From assembly GCF_041053055.1 (NCBI RefSeq), contig NZ_CP163443.1, forward strand, positions 6,059,001 to 6,123,000: a DNA stretch of 64,000 nt, in the 5' to 3' direction. Position numbers and translations under genes: made by a program. Position 1 is the first letter of the stretch, and the number at the start of each line of letters is the position of its first letter. This document shows, in pieces, positions 50,481 through 59,224 of this stretch. This stretch comes from Streptomyces sp. R41. GTDB taxonomy: Bacteria; Actinomycetota; Actinomycetes; Streptomycetales; Streptomycetaceae. A model generated the notes under the pieces. It searched no databases. It was given only the letters and a program-made list of their open reading frames with translations, and was not told where the DNA came from.

Positions 50481-50575
50481 GTTGACGCTCCTAGAGCAGC
50501 GTTGGCCATGCCCCGGGACGGCCGCAATCCGTCGCCGGGGTCTTCCTGCAAATCAGCCTACATTGCTACGCATGT

Positions 50576-50595
50576 CAGTGCATAGCAGTGCACAG
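50576..50595. promoter_or_regulatory. Direct repeat in the gntR divergent promoter
   Basis: CAGTGCATAG is followed at once by CAGTGCACAG (9 of 10 identical). A further CAGCA...TGCTG inverted pair spans 50593-50612. Likely GntR half-sites. Confidence 0.45.
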
Positions 50596-50641
50596 CATTA
50601 CGTCTATTGCTGCAGCTCAGCGCTGTTTTACGGTGGCTGGT

Positions 50642-50929
50642 ATGGCAGTAGACCCAGACGATTCGCCGATCGATCCCAACAAGATCGCGTACGTCTACAT
50701 GCAGCTAGCCGACCACATTGCCGCCCGGATCGCTTCGGGTGAGCTGAGGCCAGGAGCACGGCTGCCCGGTGAGCGGGATCTTGGCGCGGAGTACGGAGTT
50801 GCGTACCTGACTGCCCGTCGCGCAGTCCGCGAGCTGCGCGAACGCGGCCTCGTCGTCACCCTCCCCGCGAAGGGCACCTTCGTCGCGTACCCCCAAGCCG
50901 ACGAGCCCGCGGACGACGACCAGGAGTAG
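50642..50929 (+). CDS. Short GntR-family regulator
   Basis: A 95-residue protein that is almost only the GntR winged helix (AYVYMQLADHIAARIASGEL, PGERDLGAEYGVAYLTARRAVRELRERGLVVTL, KGTFVAY) with a short acidic tail, lacking an effector domain. Such minimal GntR proteins are common in Streptomyces and on its integrative plasmids. Repeats 50-65 bp upstream are candidate sites. It probably controls the divergent pair of small genes. Confidence 0.82.
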   Translation: MAVDPDDSPIDPNKIAYVYMQLADHIAARIASGELRPGARLPGERDLGAEYGVAYLTARRAVRELRERGLVVTLPAKGTFVAYPQADEPADDDQE

Positions 50930-50995
50930 CGCTCGCTTGTGCCGGAATCAGGTGAACCGTGAGTGGGCGCAGCCTGCACCGCACATACTCGCGGT

Positions 50996-51166
50996 ATGCA
51001 GGATTTCGCCGCCCAGGCGCTCACGCCCGAGCAGCTCAAGGAGCGGGCCGAGCGCACCCGCGCTCTTCTCGCGGATCACTTCGGGCACTACGTGACGGAC
51101 GAGGAGTCCGCCGAAATGCGGCGCAGGATGCGTGAAGCCACCGCCGCTCATAGAGGAGGCGGGTGA
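50996..51166 (+). CDS. Short helical protein, unknown
   Basis: A 56-residue helical protein (LTPEQLKERAERTRALLADH, DEESAEMRRRMREATAAHRG). There is no ribosome binding site; a CATACT hexamer lies 7 nt before ATG 50996, so it may be leaderless. It looks like a genuine small gene by codon use but has no recognised domain. It follows gntR on the same strand by 66 bp. Confidence 0.5.
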   Translation: MQDFAAQALTPEQLKERAERTRALLADHFGHYVTDEESAEMRRRMREATAAHRGGG

Positions 51167-51193
51167 CTACGCCTCGTCACTCACTGCCCTGCC

Positions 51194-51907
51194 TCATCCC
51201 AGCTTCGAGTTCTGCGCCTTCACGAGATCGGCCGGGATCTTGGCCTTGCCGAGGTGGGCGTTCATGAACGCGCTGCTGTCCAGTGTGAAGTAGCTGGCGA
51301 TGGTGTCGCCGAAGCGGAACGTCTGGGTGCGGATGGTCTGGGTGAGGCCCCGGAACTTGAAGGTGGCGGCGGTGGCCAGGGACTCATCGCTGCCCGAGGG
51401 GGCGGTCTCCACGGTCACGGAGTCGTACGTGGTGCTGCCGCTGTTCGACTTCGCCGTGAAGCCACTGCCGCAGGAGTCGGCCGCCGTGGTGAGGTCCTTC
51501 ATGGCGGTCGCCGCCTTGCCGTCCGCGTAGGTGGAAAGGGTGATGTACGTGAGCATGCCCGTGGACTTGTCGGCGACGCGCGTGAGTGAGGCTTCCGAGG
51601 TGCCGACAGGGAGTTCGTTCATCGCGTAGGCCAGTGGGGTGCAGGCGGCCTTGTCGACGTTCATCTCGTCCTGGGTCTCGGCGAGGGAGTCACCGGCGCT
51701 GGGCTTCCTGACGGAGTAGCCGCCGGCCTCGGCCTTGGTGACCATGAGCCGCGCGACCTGCTCCGCCGGGCTGAGCGTCTTGGCCGGCGAGGCCGTCGTC
51801 TTCTCGGGCTTGCTGTTGCTGTCGGTGCCCTGGTCCGAGCCACCGCACGCGGTGAGTACGGCGGCGAGGGACAGCGCGGATGCGGCGGCCAGGGCGGTGC
51901 GCTTCAT
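51194..51907 (-). CDS. Lipoprotein near effector unit 3
   Basis: A 237-residue lipoprotein with signal peptide and lipobox LTAC (AAASALSLAAVLTACGGSD), a Ser/Thr/Lys tether and a beta-rich domain (AGGYSVRKPSAGDSLAETQD, KAACTPLAYAMNELPVGTSE, ATFKFRGLTQTIRTQTFRFG). The mature domain with two cysteines looks like the LpqN/PsbP-type sheet seen in other surface lipoproteins. GGAG before ATG 51907. It is divergent from the Mog1-like gene of unit 3. Confidence 0.75.
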   Translation of the reverse strand: MKRTALAAASALSLAAVLTACGGSDQGTDSNSKPEKTTASPAKTLSPAEQVARLMVTKAEAGGYSVRKPSAGDSLAETQDEMNVDKAACTPLAYAMNELPVGTSEASLTRVADKSTGMLTYITLSTYADGKAATAMKDLTTAADSCGSGFTAKSNSGSTTYDSVTVETAPSGSDESLATAATFKFRGLTQTIRTQTFRFGDTIASYFTLDSSAFMNAHLGKAKIPADLVKAQNSKLG

Positions 51908-52097
51908 GTGGGGGGACTCCTCGGTTGTGGTCGGCTCACGGCGGTCCAGTGGGGCGGCCGACCGGACGATGGCGGAAGCAAAGGACGATAGCCCGTCGGA
52001 CGAGAAGAGCGCCTGGCACTCCGCACGCTCACCCACCTCGTAGGCTGACCCGAGCCGAACAGGGGAACGAACAGAGGGACGGACGGGGGGACACGCC

Positions 52098-52745
52098 ATG
52101 GCTCGCTACATGGAGACGCTCACCATCGAGCGCGGTGGTTTTCGGATCAAGGTGCCGGAGACATGGTGGGAGTTCGACGTACGGCCCGAATCGCGTGACG
52201 ACTCCATACGGCGGATGGTGAACGAACGGGTCCAGCAGCGCCCGGAGTTGGCCAAATACCGTGACACCTACACCGCGTTCCTGCAGAAGTCCGCGGCCGA
52301 CGCCTGGAAGTCCGGCGCCCTGTACTGCGGCTGCATGGCGGAGACCTTCGGCGGTGACACCCCGATCACCGGCTCGGTCACCGTGTCGATCGTCGGCGGC
52401 CGCTCGCAGACCGGCGAGCCCCTCTCCACGGACCCGGCCACCATCGCGGGCCAGCTCGCCGTGCGCGAGGCCAAGAAGGAGGGCGACGCCTGGCGCAAGG
52501 TGACCACCGTCGACATTCCCGGCGTCGGCCCCGCCGCGCGCACGTACGGCATTGAGGACATCGCCGTACCCGACGACTCCCTCAACCGCACCATCCGCGC
52601 CGTACTCATGCAGACGTTCATCCCCGTGCCGGGGCAGGAAGGCAAGGTCGCCCTGGTCGCCGGCAGTAGCCAAGTCCTCGACCTCGCCGACTCGTTCTTC
52701 GACATCTTCGACGCGATCACGTCGACGTTCCGCTTCGCGGAGTAG
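52098..52745 (+). CDS. Mog1/PsbP-like T7SS-associated protein D
   Basis: A 215-residue soluble protein: GGFRIKVPETWWEFDVRP start, helix (RDTYTAFLQKSAADAWKSG), strands (TPITGSVTVSIVGG) and closing VALVAGSSQVLDLADSFFDI, DAITSTFRF. It matches the pattern of the proteins at 39.4 and 44.7 kb (VPE-W, G-x-x-P-v-s-G-s-V-t-V). It lies 96 bp upstream of the Rhs effector gene on the same strand, so each of the three effector units has at least one member of this family. Confidence 0.65.
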   Translation: MARYMETLTIERGGFRIKVPETWWEFDVRPESRDDSIRRMVNERVQQRPELAKYRDTYTAFLQKSAADAWKSGALYCGCMAETFGGDTPITGSVTVSIVGGRSQTGEPLSTDPATIAGQLAVREAKKEGDAWRKVTTVDIPGVGPAARTYGIEDIAVPDDSLNRTIRAVLMQTFIPVPGQEGKVALVAGSSQVLDLADSFFDIFDAITSTFRFAE

Positions 52746-52841
52746 TCCCGGCGTTCTTTCTTTCGTGACTCGCGCAAATCCAGTAACTTCGCTCATGCGT
52801 ACGGATGTTGCTGATGGTGTTGCTGTCACGGGGGTTGCGGC

Positions 52842-55800
52842 ATGGCGGGAAATCGGCCGGGGGACTGGCATGTCCTGGACCTGGACAAGGACCCGACGCC
52901 AGGTGATCCGGACCGGGTCCGTCATCTGGCCAAGAACCTGCATGACTTCGCCGATGACGTTGGGGACGCGCTCCGCCTGATCAAGGGGATGGCGGACGAG
53001 GACGCGGTCCTGAAGTGGGCGGGCAAGTCCGCGAAGGCGTTCCAGGACGAGTTCTCGGGTGTGCCGAAGCAGCTGAAGAAGCTGAAGAAGTCGTACGAGA
53101 TGGCGGGGGATGCCCTCACTGACTACTGGCCCAAGCTGGAGCGCGCGCAGGCGCTGGCGGACAAGGCCCTGGCGAAGGGCCGTGAGGCGCAGTCGGACCT
53201 CTCCTCGGCCAAGTCCCGTCTGTCGTCGGCCGATTCGTGGGTGACGAAGGCCAACAAGGAAGCGGACAAGTACAAGGACGACCCCACCGGCAGCAAGGAC
53301 ACCGAGAAGCCGGACGAGGCGAAGGTGCGGGCCGCCACCCGGGACGCGCAGCACGCCAAGTCGGCGCAGACTTCGGCCCAGTCGGATGTCACGGCTGCGA
53401 ACGGCGCGTTGGACGCGGCGAAGAAGATGGCCGAGGACGCCCGCAAGATGCGGGAAGAGGCCGCGAAGACCGCCAAGGACAAGATCGACGAGGCCTCGGA
53501 CGCGGGGATCCACAATCGCAAGTGGTGGGAGGAAGTCGGGGACTGGTTCTCCGACAACTGGGACACCATCGTCGCGGTCTGCAAGGTCGTCGTCGCGGTG
53601 GTCGGCATCATCGCAATGATCATCGGCGGGCCGATCCTCGGCGCCATCGTCCTGGTCGCCGCGCTCGTCGTCCTTGCGGACACCCTCAACAAGTACGCGA
53701 AGGGCCAGGCCTCCCTGTGGGATGTGGCGTTCGCGGCGCTGGACTGCATACCCGGCGGCAAGGGCCTCACGAGCCTCGGCAAACTCGCCAAGGGCATGAA
53801 GGGCCTCGGCAAGACGGGCCTCAAGGGCATGGCTCTCGGCATGAAGGGACTCGGTAAGAGCACCCGCTCGTTCGGGCGCCAAATGAAGAAGCTCTTCACT
53901 TGCGGTGACCCGATCGACATATCCACAGGACAAATGGTCATGTCGGAAACCGACCTGACCCTTCCAGGCGTGCTGCCCGTTGTCCTTGAGAGGCACCATC
54001 GCACCGGTCTGCGATCCGGCCGCTTCTTCGGGCCGAGTTGGTCTTCCACTCTGGACCAGCGTCTGCTGCTCGACGCGACGGGGGTCCGGTTCGTCAATGA
54101 CGACGGAATGGTGCTCTCCTACCCGGTTCCCGAGCCAGACGTACCAGTTCTTCCTGTCGAGGGGCCGCGATGGCCGATGGAATGGGACGGCACGCGCAGT
54201 GGGCCGATCACCGTCCATAGGCCTGAAACGGGCCAAACGCTTCAGTTCGTGTCGCTGCCCAGCGGGGCACCCGCAGAGCTGATGCTGGCAGGGGTTATCG
54301 ATCGTAACGGGAACAGCATTGCGATCACGTACTCGGCCGAGGGGACACCGACAGAGGTGGTCCATCACGGCGGCTATCGCATCGGTGTGACATGTGCTTC
54401 CGGGCGTATCACGGAATTGCGCCTTCTCAGTGATCCTGACGAGCCGACGGTGATGCGTTACGCGTATGACGATCGGGGAAATCTCGCTGAGATCTACAAC
54501 TCTTCCGGCCTGCCTCTGAAGCTCGCCTACGACGATCAGCGTCGCATCACCGGTTGGGACGACCGTATCGGTACGTGGTATCGATACATGTACGACGACA
54601 TGGGCAAATGTGTCGCTTCGCGTGGTATCAACGGAATTCTTGACTACACCTACGTGTACGACGACGAATCCGGCACGACAACTGCCGTCAATTCATTGGG
54701 TCACACGAGTCGCTATCAGTTCAACGACTCGTACCAACTCGTCGTTGAGACCGACCCCCTGGGCAACACGACTCACCGAACCTGGAACCGCTACGACAGT
54801 TTGCTCACACTCACCGATCCGCTTGGCCGTCTTACAGAGTTCGACTACGACGCCGCAGGGCGACTTACCCGGATGCGGCTCCCGGACGGTTCGGTCACCA
54901 CGACTGAATTCGGCGAACTCGGGCTCCCCGTCACGGTGGTGGAAGCAGACGGAGCGAGGTGGAGCCAGAGTTATGACAGCAAGGGCAATCTTGCCGAGGC
55001 CGTGGATCCCAGTGGCGCGATCACCCGGTACACGTACGCTCCAGGTGGCCGACTCGCAACACACACAGACCCGTTGGGACACACACGTACGCTCACCACC
55101 GACGCGGCCGGTCTCCCTCTTGAGCTGACGGATTCGATGGGGAGCACTACTCGGTGTGTGCGTGATGCATTCGGACGAGTTGTCGAGCTCCGGGATCCGG
55201 CGGGGCAAGTCACTCGCATGGGCTGGACGGTTGAGGGACTCCAGGCCTATACCGAGGATCCGGACGGATCGCGTGAAAGCTGGGAATACGACGCTGAAGG
55301 AAATGAGATTGCTCACCGGGATCCCTCCGGCGCTACCACGCTTCATGATATCGGTCCGTTCGATCTGCCGCGTGTGCGTATCAACGCTGACGGGACCCAC
55401 TACAAGTTCGACTACGACACCGAACAGCAACTGCGGTGCGTCACCAACGCGCAGGACCGCACCTGGACCTACGACTTCGACGAGGCGGGACGCCTCGTCG
55501 CGGAACGTGACTTCAACGGCACCGATCTGACGTACCGCTATGACGCTGCCGGCCAGCTGACTCGCCGGGCGGACGAGAGCGGCGAGGCTCTCGAGTATTC
55601 CTACGACCTATTGGGCAACGCGGTCGAGCATCGCTTCTCCGACGGCAGCGTCTCCACTTTTAGGCACGACGCCGGCGGCCAACTCGTATGGGCTCGTAAC
55701 GCCAACGCCGAAGTTGAGCTTCGGCGAGATGCGATGGGACGCATCGTCTACGAGTCCATCAACGGACGCACCGTCACGTCCGTCTACGACTTGCTGGGGC

Positions 55801-57329
55801 GCCGTATTGAGCGAGTCACTCCATCCGGGGTGGTGTCCCAATGGACATACGACTCTGAGGATCGTCCCGTCAGGCTCAAGGCGCATGGCTACACCCTTGG
55901 GTTCGAGTACGACACTGGGGGCCGGGAAGTACGACGACAGCTTGGGCAACGGGCCATCCTCTCTCAGTCCTGGCGTCATGCGGGCTATTTGAGGGACCAG
56001 GAGATCCTGACGCAGGGCCCGAGGGGTGCTTCGACTCTGTGGCGACGCGGGTTCTCCTACGCGTCGGGTGGCAACGTCTCAACCATCGACGAACCCGGAA
56101 CGGGAACACACCGGTTCCAACTGGATGCCGTCGGCCGAGTGACGTCGGTGTCGGGGCCTCAGTGGCAAGAGCGATACGCCTACGACGCGGTCGGGAACGT
56201 TGCGAGTGCCGCCGTGTCGGGCGCGGAGGGCCTGCTTACCGATAAGCGGGAGACGAGCGGGACACTGGTTCGCCGGGCCGGCGGCTCCAGATACGAACAC
56301 GACAAACAGGGCCGTGTCATCCGCCGTATCAAAAGGACGCTTTCTGGAATCCGCAAGGTATGGACGTATAGGTGGAACCCGGAGAATCGACTCACCGACC
56401 TCTTCGCGCCCGATGGATCCCATTGGCGCTACAGCTACGACCCGCTTGGCCGCCGCATATCGAAGAAGCGTATCGACGACGATGATACGGCCGTAGAAAT
56501 CTGCTTCTTCGACTGGGACGGAGAGGCTCTGGCGGAGGAGGAGTCGGATGGCGGTGATGTGCGGACGTGGGAATACGAGCCCGGCACGCACAGCCCGCTC
56601 CTTCAGATCAATCGTACTCCTGATCAGGAAGATTACGACCAACGCTTCTATGCGATCATCACTAACCTGGTCGGAACTCCCACCGAGCTTATTTCCGAAG
56701 ACGGGGAAATTGCGTGGCAGGCCAGGACCACGCTTTGGGGAGAGGATGCCGGGACGACCGTTGTGGAGACGGACTGCCCGCTGCGGTTTCCCGGCCAGTA
56801 CTACGATTCTGAGAGCGGCTGGCACTACAACTTCTACCGCTACTACGATCCGCAGACAGCTCAGTACACCTCTCCGGACCCGTTGGGTCTGCTGCCGGAG
56901 GACAATCACCACGGATATGTGCGGAACCCGCTGTCCTGGCTCGATGCGCTGGGGCTGGCACCTTGCGCCAAGGTAATCGCCCTCAGGTTGTGGAAGGCTC
57001 GGAACAACCAAGGAGGTTACTCCGTCTACCATGGACTGGATGCTCAGGGAAACAAGATCTATGCCGGGATAACCAATAAGCTGGCCAGGCGTGAACGGCA
57101 GCATATTGCAAAGAACTATGGGATCGTGAGGCTGCAGGAGGTGAGAGGGGCAACCGGCCTCAAGAAGTGGCAGGCTCGAGCGATCGAGCAGGGTCTGATC
57201 GAGGATGTGCGAGCGTCAGGGTTCAGTAGAATCAAGAACGGTGTCTCCATCCCGCAGATCAACTCCATATCTCCCAAACGGTTGATATATGGAACGGCCT
57301 TGCGGTATGGCAGAATATTTCTTGCGTAA
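52842..57329 (+). CDS. T7SS-type Rhs toxin with GIY-YIG-like nuclease tip (unit 3)
   Basis: A 1495-residue polymorphic toxin. It contains a T7SS entry module (LDKDPTPGDPDRVRHLAKNL, VLKWAGKSAKAFQDEF), a coiled coil (about 90-225) and a hydrophobic block (about 240-290). The Rhs entry (CGDPIDISTGQMVMSETDLT, near 355) is followed by many YD repeats. The core is LRFPGQYYDSESGWHYNFYR...NPLSWLDALGL (about 1314-1370). The last 110 residues (YSVYHGLDAQGNKIYAGITN, RRERQHI, EQGLIEDV, PQINSISP) fit a GIY-YIG nuclease. Codon use shifts from about codon 355, and four ATA codons occur in the tip, which suggests a transferred module. Confidence 0.9.
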   Translation: MAGNRPGDWHVLDLDKDPTPGDPDRVRHLAKNLHDFADDVGDALRLIKGMADEDAVLKWAGKSAKAFQDEFSGVPKQLKKLKKSYEMAGDALTDYWPKLERAQALADKALAKGREAQSDLSSAKSRLSSADSWVTKANKEADKYKDDPTGSKDTEKPDEAKVRAATRDAQHAKSAQTSAQSDVTAANGALDAAKKMAEDARKMREEAAKTAKDKIDEASDAGIHNRKWWEEVGDWFSDNWDTIVAVCKVVVAVVGIIAMIIGGPILGAIVLVAALVVLADTLNKYAKGQASLWDVAFAALDCIPGGKGLTSLGKLAKGMKGLGKTGLKGMALGMKGLGKSTRSFGRQMKKLFTCGDPIDISTGQMVMSETDLTLPGVLPVVLERHHRTGLRSGRFFGPSWSSTLDQRLLLDATGVRFVNDDGMVLSYPVPEPDVPVLPVEGPRWPMEWDGTRSGPITVHRPETGQTLQFVSLPSGAPAELMLAGVIDRNGNSIAITYSAEGTPTEVVHHGGYRIGVTCASGRITELRLLSDPDEPTVMRYAYDDRGNLAEIYNSSGLPLKLAYDDQRRITGWDDRIGTWYRYMYDDMGKCVASRGINGILDYTYVYDDESGTTTAVNSLGHTSRYQFNDSYQLVVETDPLGNTTHRTWNRYDSLLTLTDPLGRLTEFDYDAAGRLTRMRLPDGSVTTTEFGELGLPVTVVEADGARWSQSYDSKGNLAEAVDPSGAITRYTYAPGGRLATHTDPLGHTRTLTTDAAGLPLELTDSMGSTTRCVRDAFGRVVELRDPAGQVTRMGWTVEGLQAYTEDPDGSRESWEYDAEGNEIAHRDPSGATTLHDIGPFDLPRVRINADGTHYKFDYDTEQQLRCVTNAQDRTWTYDFDEAGRLVAERDFNGTDLTYRYDAAGQLTRRADESGEALEYSYDLLGNAVEHRFSDGSVSTFRHDAGGQLVWARNANAEVELRRDAMGRIVYESINGRTVTSVYDLLGRRIERVTPSGVVSQWTYDSEDRPVRLKAHGYTLGFEYDTGGREVRRQLGQRAILSQSWRHAGYLRDQEILTQGPRGASTLWRRGFSYASGGNVSTIDEPGTGTHRFQLDAVGRVTSVSGPQWQERYAYDAVGNVASAAVSGAEGLLTDKRETSGTLVRRAGGSRYEHDKQGRVIRRIKRTLSGIRKVWTYRWNPENRLTDLFAPDGSHWRYSYDPLGRRISKKRIDDDDTAVEICFFDWDGEALAEEESDGGDVRTWEYEPGTHSPLLQINRTPDQEDYDQRFYAIITNLVGTPTELISEDGEIAWQARTTLWGEDAGTTVVETDCPLRFPGQYYDSESGWHYNFYRYYDPQTAQYTSPDPLGLLPEDNHHGYVRNPLSWLDALGLAPCAKVIALRLWKARNNQGGYSVYHGLDAQGNKIYAGITNKLARRERQHIAKNYGIVRLQEVRGATGLKKWQARAIEQGLIEDVRASGFSRIKNGVSIPQINSISPKRLIYGTALRYGRIFLA

Positions 57330-57355
57330 CTTCGCATGGCTCACGAGAAGGGGCG

Positions 57356-57880
57356 GTGTCTACTATGCCGTTGCAGAGGATGAAGGGGCAGCGTCGGCAG
57401 CATGAAGTTGGTGACGTGTTCGCACTTCAACTGGACGACTCCAGCTACCGTTTCGGTCGAATCGTCAAAATTGGCGAGAGCGGGCCTCAGGGGCGGTTTC
57501 CCGGCGGTATCCTCGCCTACATTTATGACGTCTCGTCCAGCGCGCCGGAGCCGGATCTTACCTCGCTGATGCCGGATCGCTTGCTGTTGCCCCCGTTCTT
57601 CACGATGAACTGGGTGTGGCAGAAGGGGTACTTCCGAACTGTCGCTCATGAGGAGCTGGAAGCCTCGCACCTGTTGAAGCAGCACTGCTTCTACGACGCC
57701 AGTACCGAGGGCTATGTCGACGAAAACGACAACATCATCCCCGAACGAGTAGAACCGTGTGGTTGGTTCGCGCTGACCAATTTCGAGCACTTCCAGCATG
57801 AGTTGGACGAAGCCCTTGCGGGCCGACCTGTACACGGGGCGTACGCGCGGAATTCCTCTGAGCCGCCAGGGGCTTCTTAG
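57356..57880 (+). CDS. Candidate immunity protein, Imm26-like
   Basis: A 174-residue soluble protein. HEVGDVFALQLDDSSYRFGRIVKIGESGPQG is the typical beginning of Imm26-type immunity proteins (G-D-V-F-x-x-x-L...Y-x-x-G-R). It lies 26 bp after the Rhs toxin stop, where the cognate immunity gene is expected, so it probably neutralises the GIY-YIG-like tip. GTG 57356 has GAGAAGG upstream; ATG 57365 is an alternative start that removes three residues. Confidence 0.7.
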   Translation: MSTMPLQRMKGQRRQHEVGDVFALQLDDSSYRFGRIVKIGESGPQGRFPGGILAYIYDVSSSAPEPDLTSLMPDRLLLPPFFTMNWVWQKGYFRTVAHEELEASHLLKQHCFYDASTEGYVDENDNIIPERVEPCGWFALTNFEHFQHELDEALAGRPVHGAYARNSSEPPGAS

Positions 57881-57966
57881 CCGCACGGCCAGGACATCGA
57901 AGCGCGCCTGATCCGGTACGAGGACCCAGCAGAGACACCCCACGCCGGCGTCCTGGAGCTTCGGAC

Positions 57967-58626
57967 ATGAGTGCCGGATCGGCACTGCCCCCGCCTCAGG
58001 AACTGACTGGACGACAACGACGCAGGGCCCTGATGACCACCGAAGAAGGCCGAACTCCTCTGTCCGTGTACCGCCTACTGCCGAGCATGAGGGAGTACCA
58101 GATCCTTCATTTCGACAACTCACCAGTGGACCTCATGCGTTGGCAGCTGGGTGGTTCGACAGGGGCCCACCCCAAGGAGTTCGCCGCCGAGTGGGGAGGC
58201 CACCCGCGGTGGACGAAGAGCGAGTTTCCCAACGGGGACCCGAGCTCTCCGGTCTTGAGTCGCCGCATCGCGGATCTGCTGCGGGACGACCTGGAGAAGG
58301 CGGGTCGTCTGTTGCCGGTGCGGATCGAGAAGGCGGAGGCGGACGAGTACCTGCTGTATCTGGTGGAGCAGGTGGCGGACTGTCTGGACATGGAGAGGTC
58401 GTCGCCGCCGGACCGGCTGGGCAGGGTGCAGCAGTCGGTCTTCAGACCGGAGGCGCTGCCGGCTGATGTCCCGGCGTTCCGTTCGATGGGGTTTCCGACG
58501 GCTGTGTGCTGGAACGGCTGGGCGGTCGAGCTTCTGAGCGGCCTGCTGGGGGATCTGTTGGAGGCGCGGCTGGTGTGGTCGGAGGATCCGGGCCTGGTTC
58601 CACATCCCGACCCGTGGGGGTTCTGA
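57967..58626 (+). CDS. Candidate immunity protein, Imm11/DUF1629-like
   Basis: A 219-residue protein. The end SPVLSRRIADLLRDDLEKAG, LLPVRIEKAEADEYLLYLVE and FRPEALPADVPAFRSMGFPT, with WAVELLSGLLGDLLEARLVW, follows the layout of Imm11/DUF1629-type immunity proteins. It is probably an orphan or additional immunity gene, since the Rhs tip already has an adjacent candidate. It precedes the next gene by one base. Confidence 0.55.
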   Translation: MSAGSALPPPQELTGRQRRRALMTTEEGRTPLSVYRLLPSMREYQILHFDNSPVDLMRWQLGGSTGAHPKEFAAEWGGHPRWTKSEFPNGDPSSPVLSRRIADLLRDDLEKAGRLLPVRIEKAEADEYLLYLVEQVADCLDMERSSPPDRLGRVQQSVFRPEALPADVPAFRSMGFPTAVCWNGWAVELLSGLLGDLLEARLVWSEDPGLVPHPDPWGF

Positions 58627-58627
58627 C

Positions 58628-59224
58628 ATGGGCGACGAAGCCCGGGCGGCGGGCTTCCGGGACCACGTGCTGAAGGAGGCCGTACGCATCCTGGACAGCT
58701 TTCCCGAGGTGCTGCGGCCCGAGATCTACGTCGTCTCGTTCCGTATCTGGCGCGTGGGCCAGGACCCCCGCTATCCGTACGTGGCTGTCGGCTACAACAC
58801 CGAGAGCGAGGTCCGTCGGGTCCTGGAGCAGGAGTGCTCGTACGAGGGGACGGCACGGTGGGAGTACGCGTACTGGCTCCTCGAGGGGTTCGAGATGGTC
58901 GGCCATGTGCCCGAGGACCCGGTCGGCAGCGCCCTGCACCTGGCCGAGGCGAGGGCAGAAGGACTCTGGTACGAGGATGAGGACGCGCTCGCCGAGGACG
59001 AGCGGGACGCCCGCGACGACGAACTCGTGCTGCGCTTCGACGACATCTGTATCGATGCCGCCCGCCACCTGCGGGCCGACGGCCACCTCGAACGGACCCT
59101 CGGACGACCGGCACCGATCGTGCTGTTCGACATGGACCGTCCCGGCTGGGAGGCGGAAGCAACCGAGGCGGCCAATCCTCCCGAGGCGATCGCCGACTTC
59201 GTAGAGCATCATTCGGCGCTGTGA
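58628..59224 (+). CDS. DUF4303-like protein, candidate immunity
   Basis: A 198-residue soluble, acidic protein. RPEIYVVSFRIWRVGQDPRY, YVAVGYNTESEVRRVLEQEC and ARWEYAYWLLEGFEMVG match the DUF4303 pattern (strand with YNTE, then W-x-YA-x-W). Such proteins are frequent in polymorphic-toxin immunity lists, but a target is unknown. It is one base after the Imm11-like gene, hence the same operon. Confidence 0.55.
   Translation: MGDEARAAGFRDHVLKEAVRILDSFPEVLRPEIYVVSFRIWRVGQDPRYPYVAVGYNTESEVRRVLEQECSYEGTARWEYAYWLLEGFEMVGHVPEDPVGSALHLAEARAEGLWYEDEDALAEDERDARDDELVLRFDDICIDAARHLRADGHLERTLGRPAPIVLFDMDRPGWEAEATEAANPPEAIADFVEHHSAL

Noticed and set aside
49837..50929. GntR module as an integrative conjugative element
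   Set aside because: No integrase, excisionase, replication or TraB-like gene and no tRNA attachment site are visible; only a small accessory module can be claimed.
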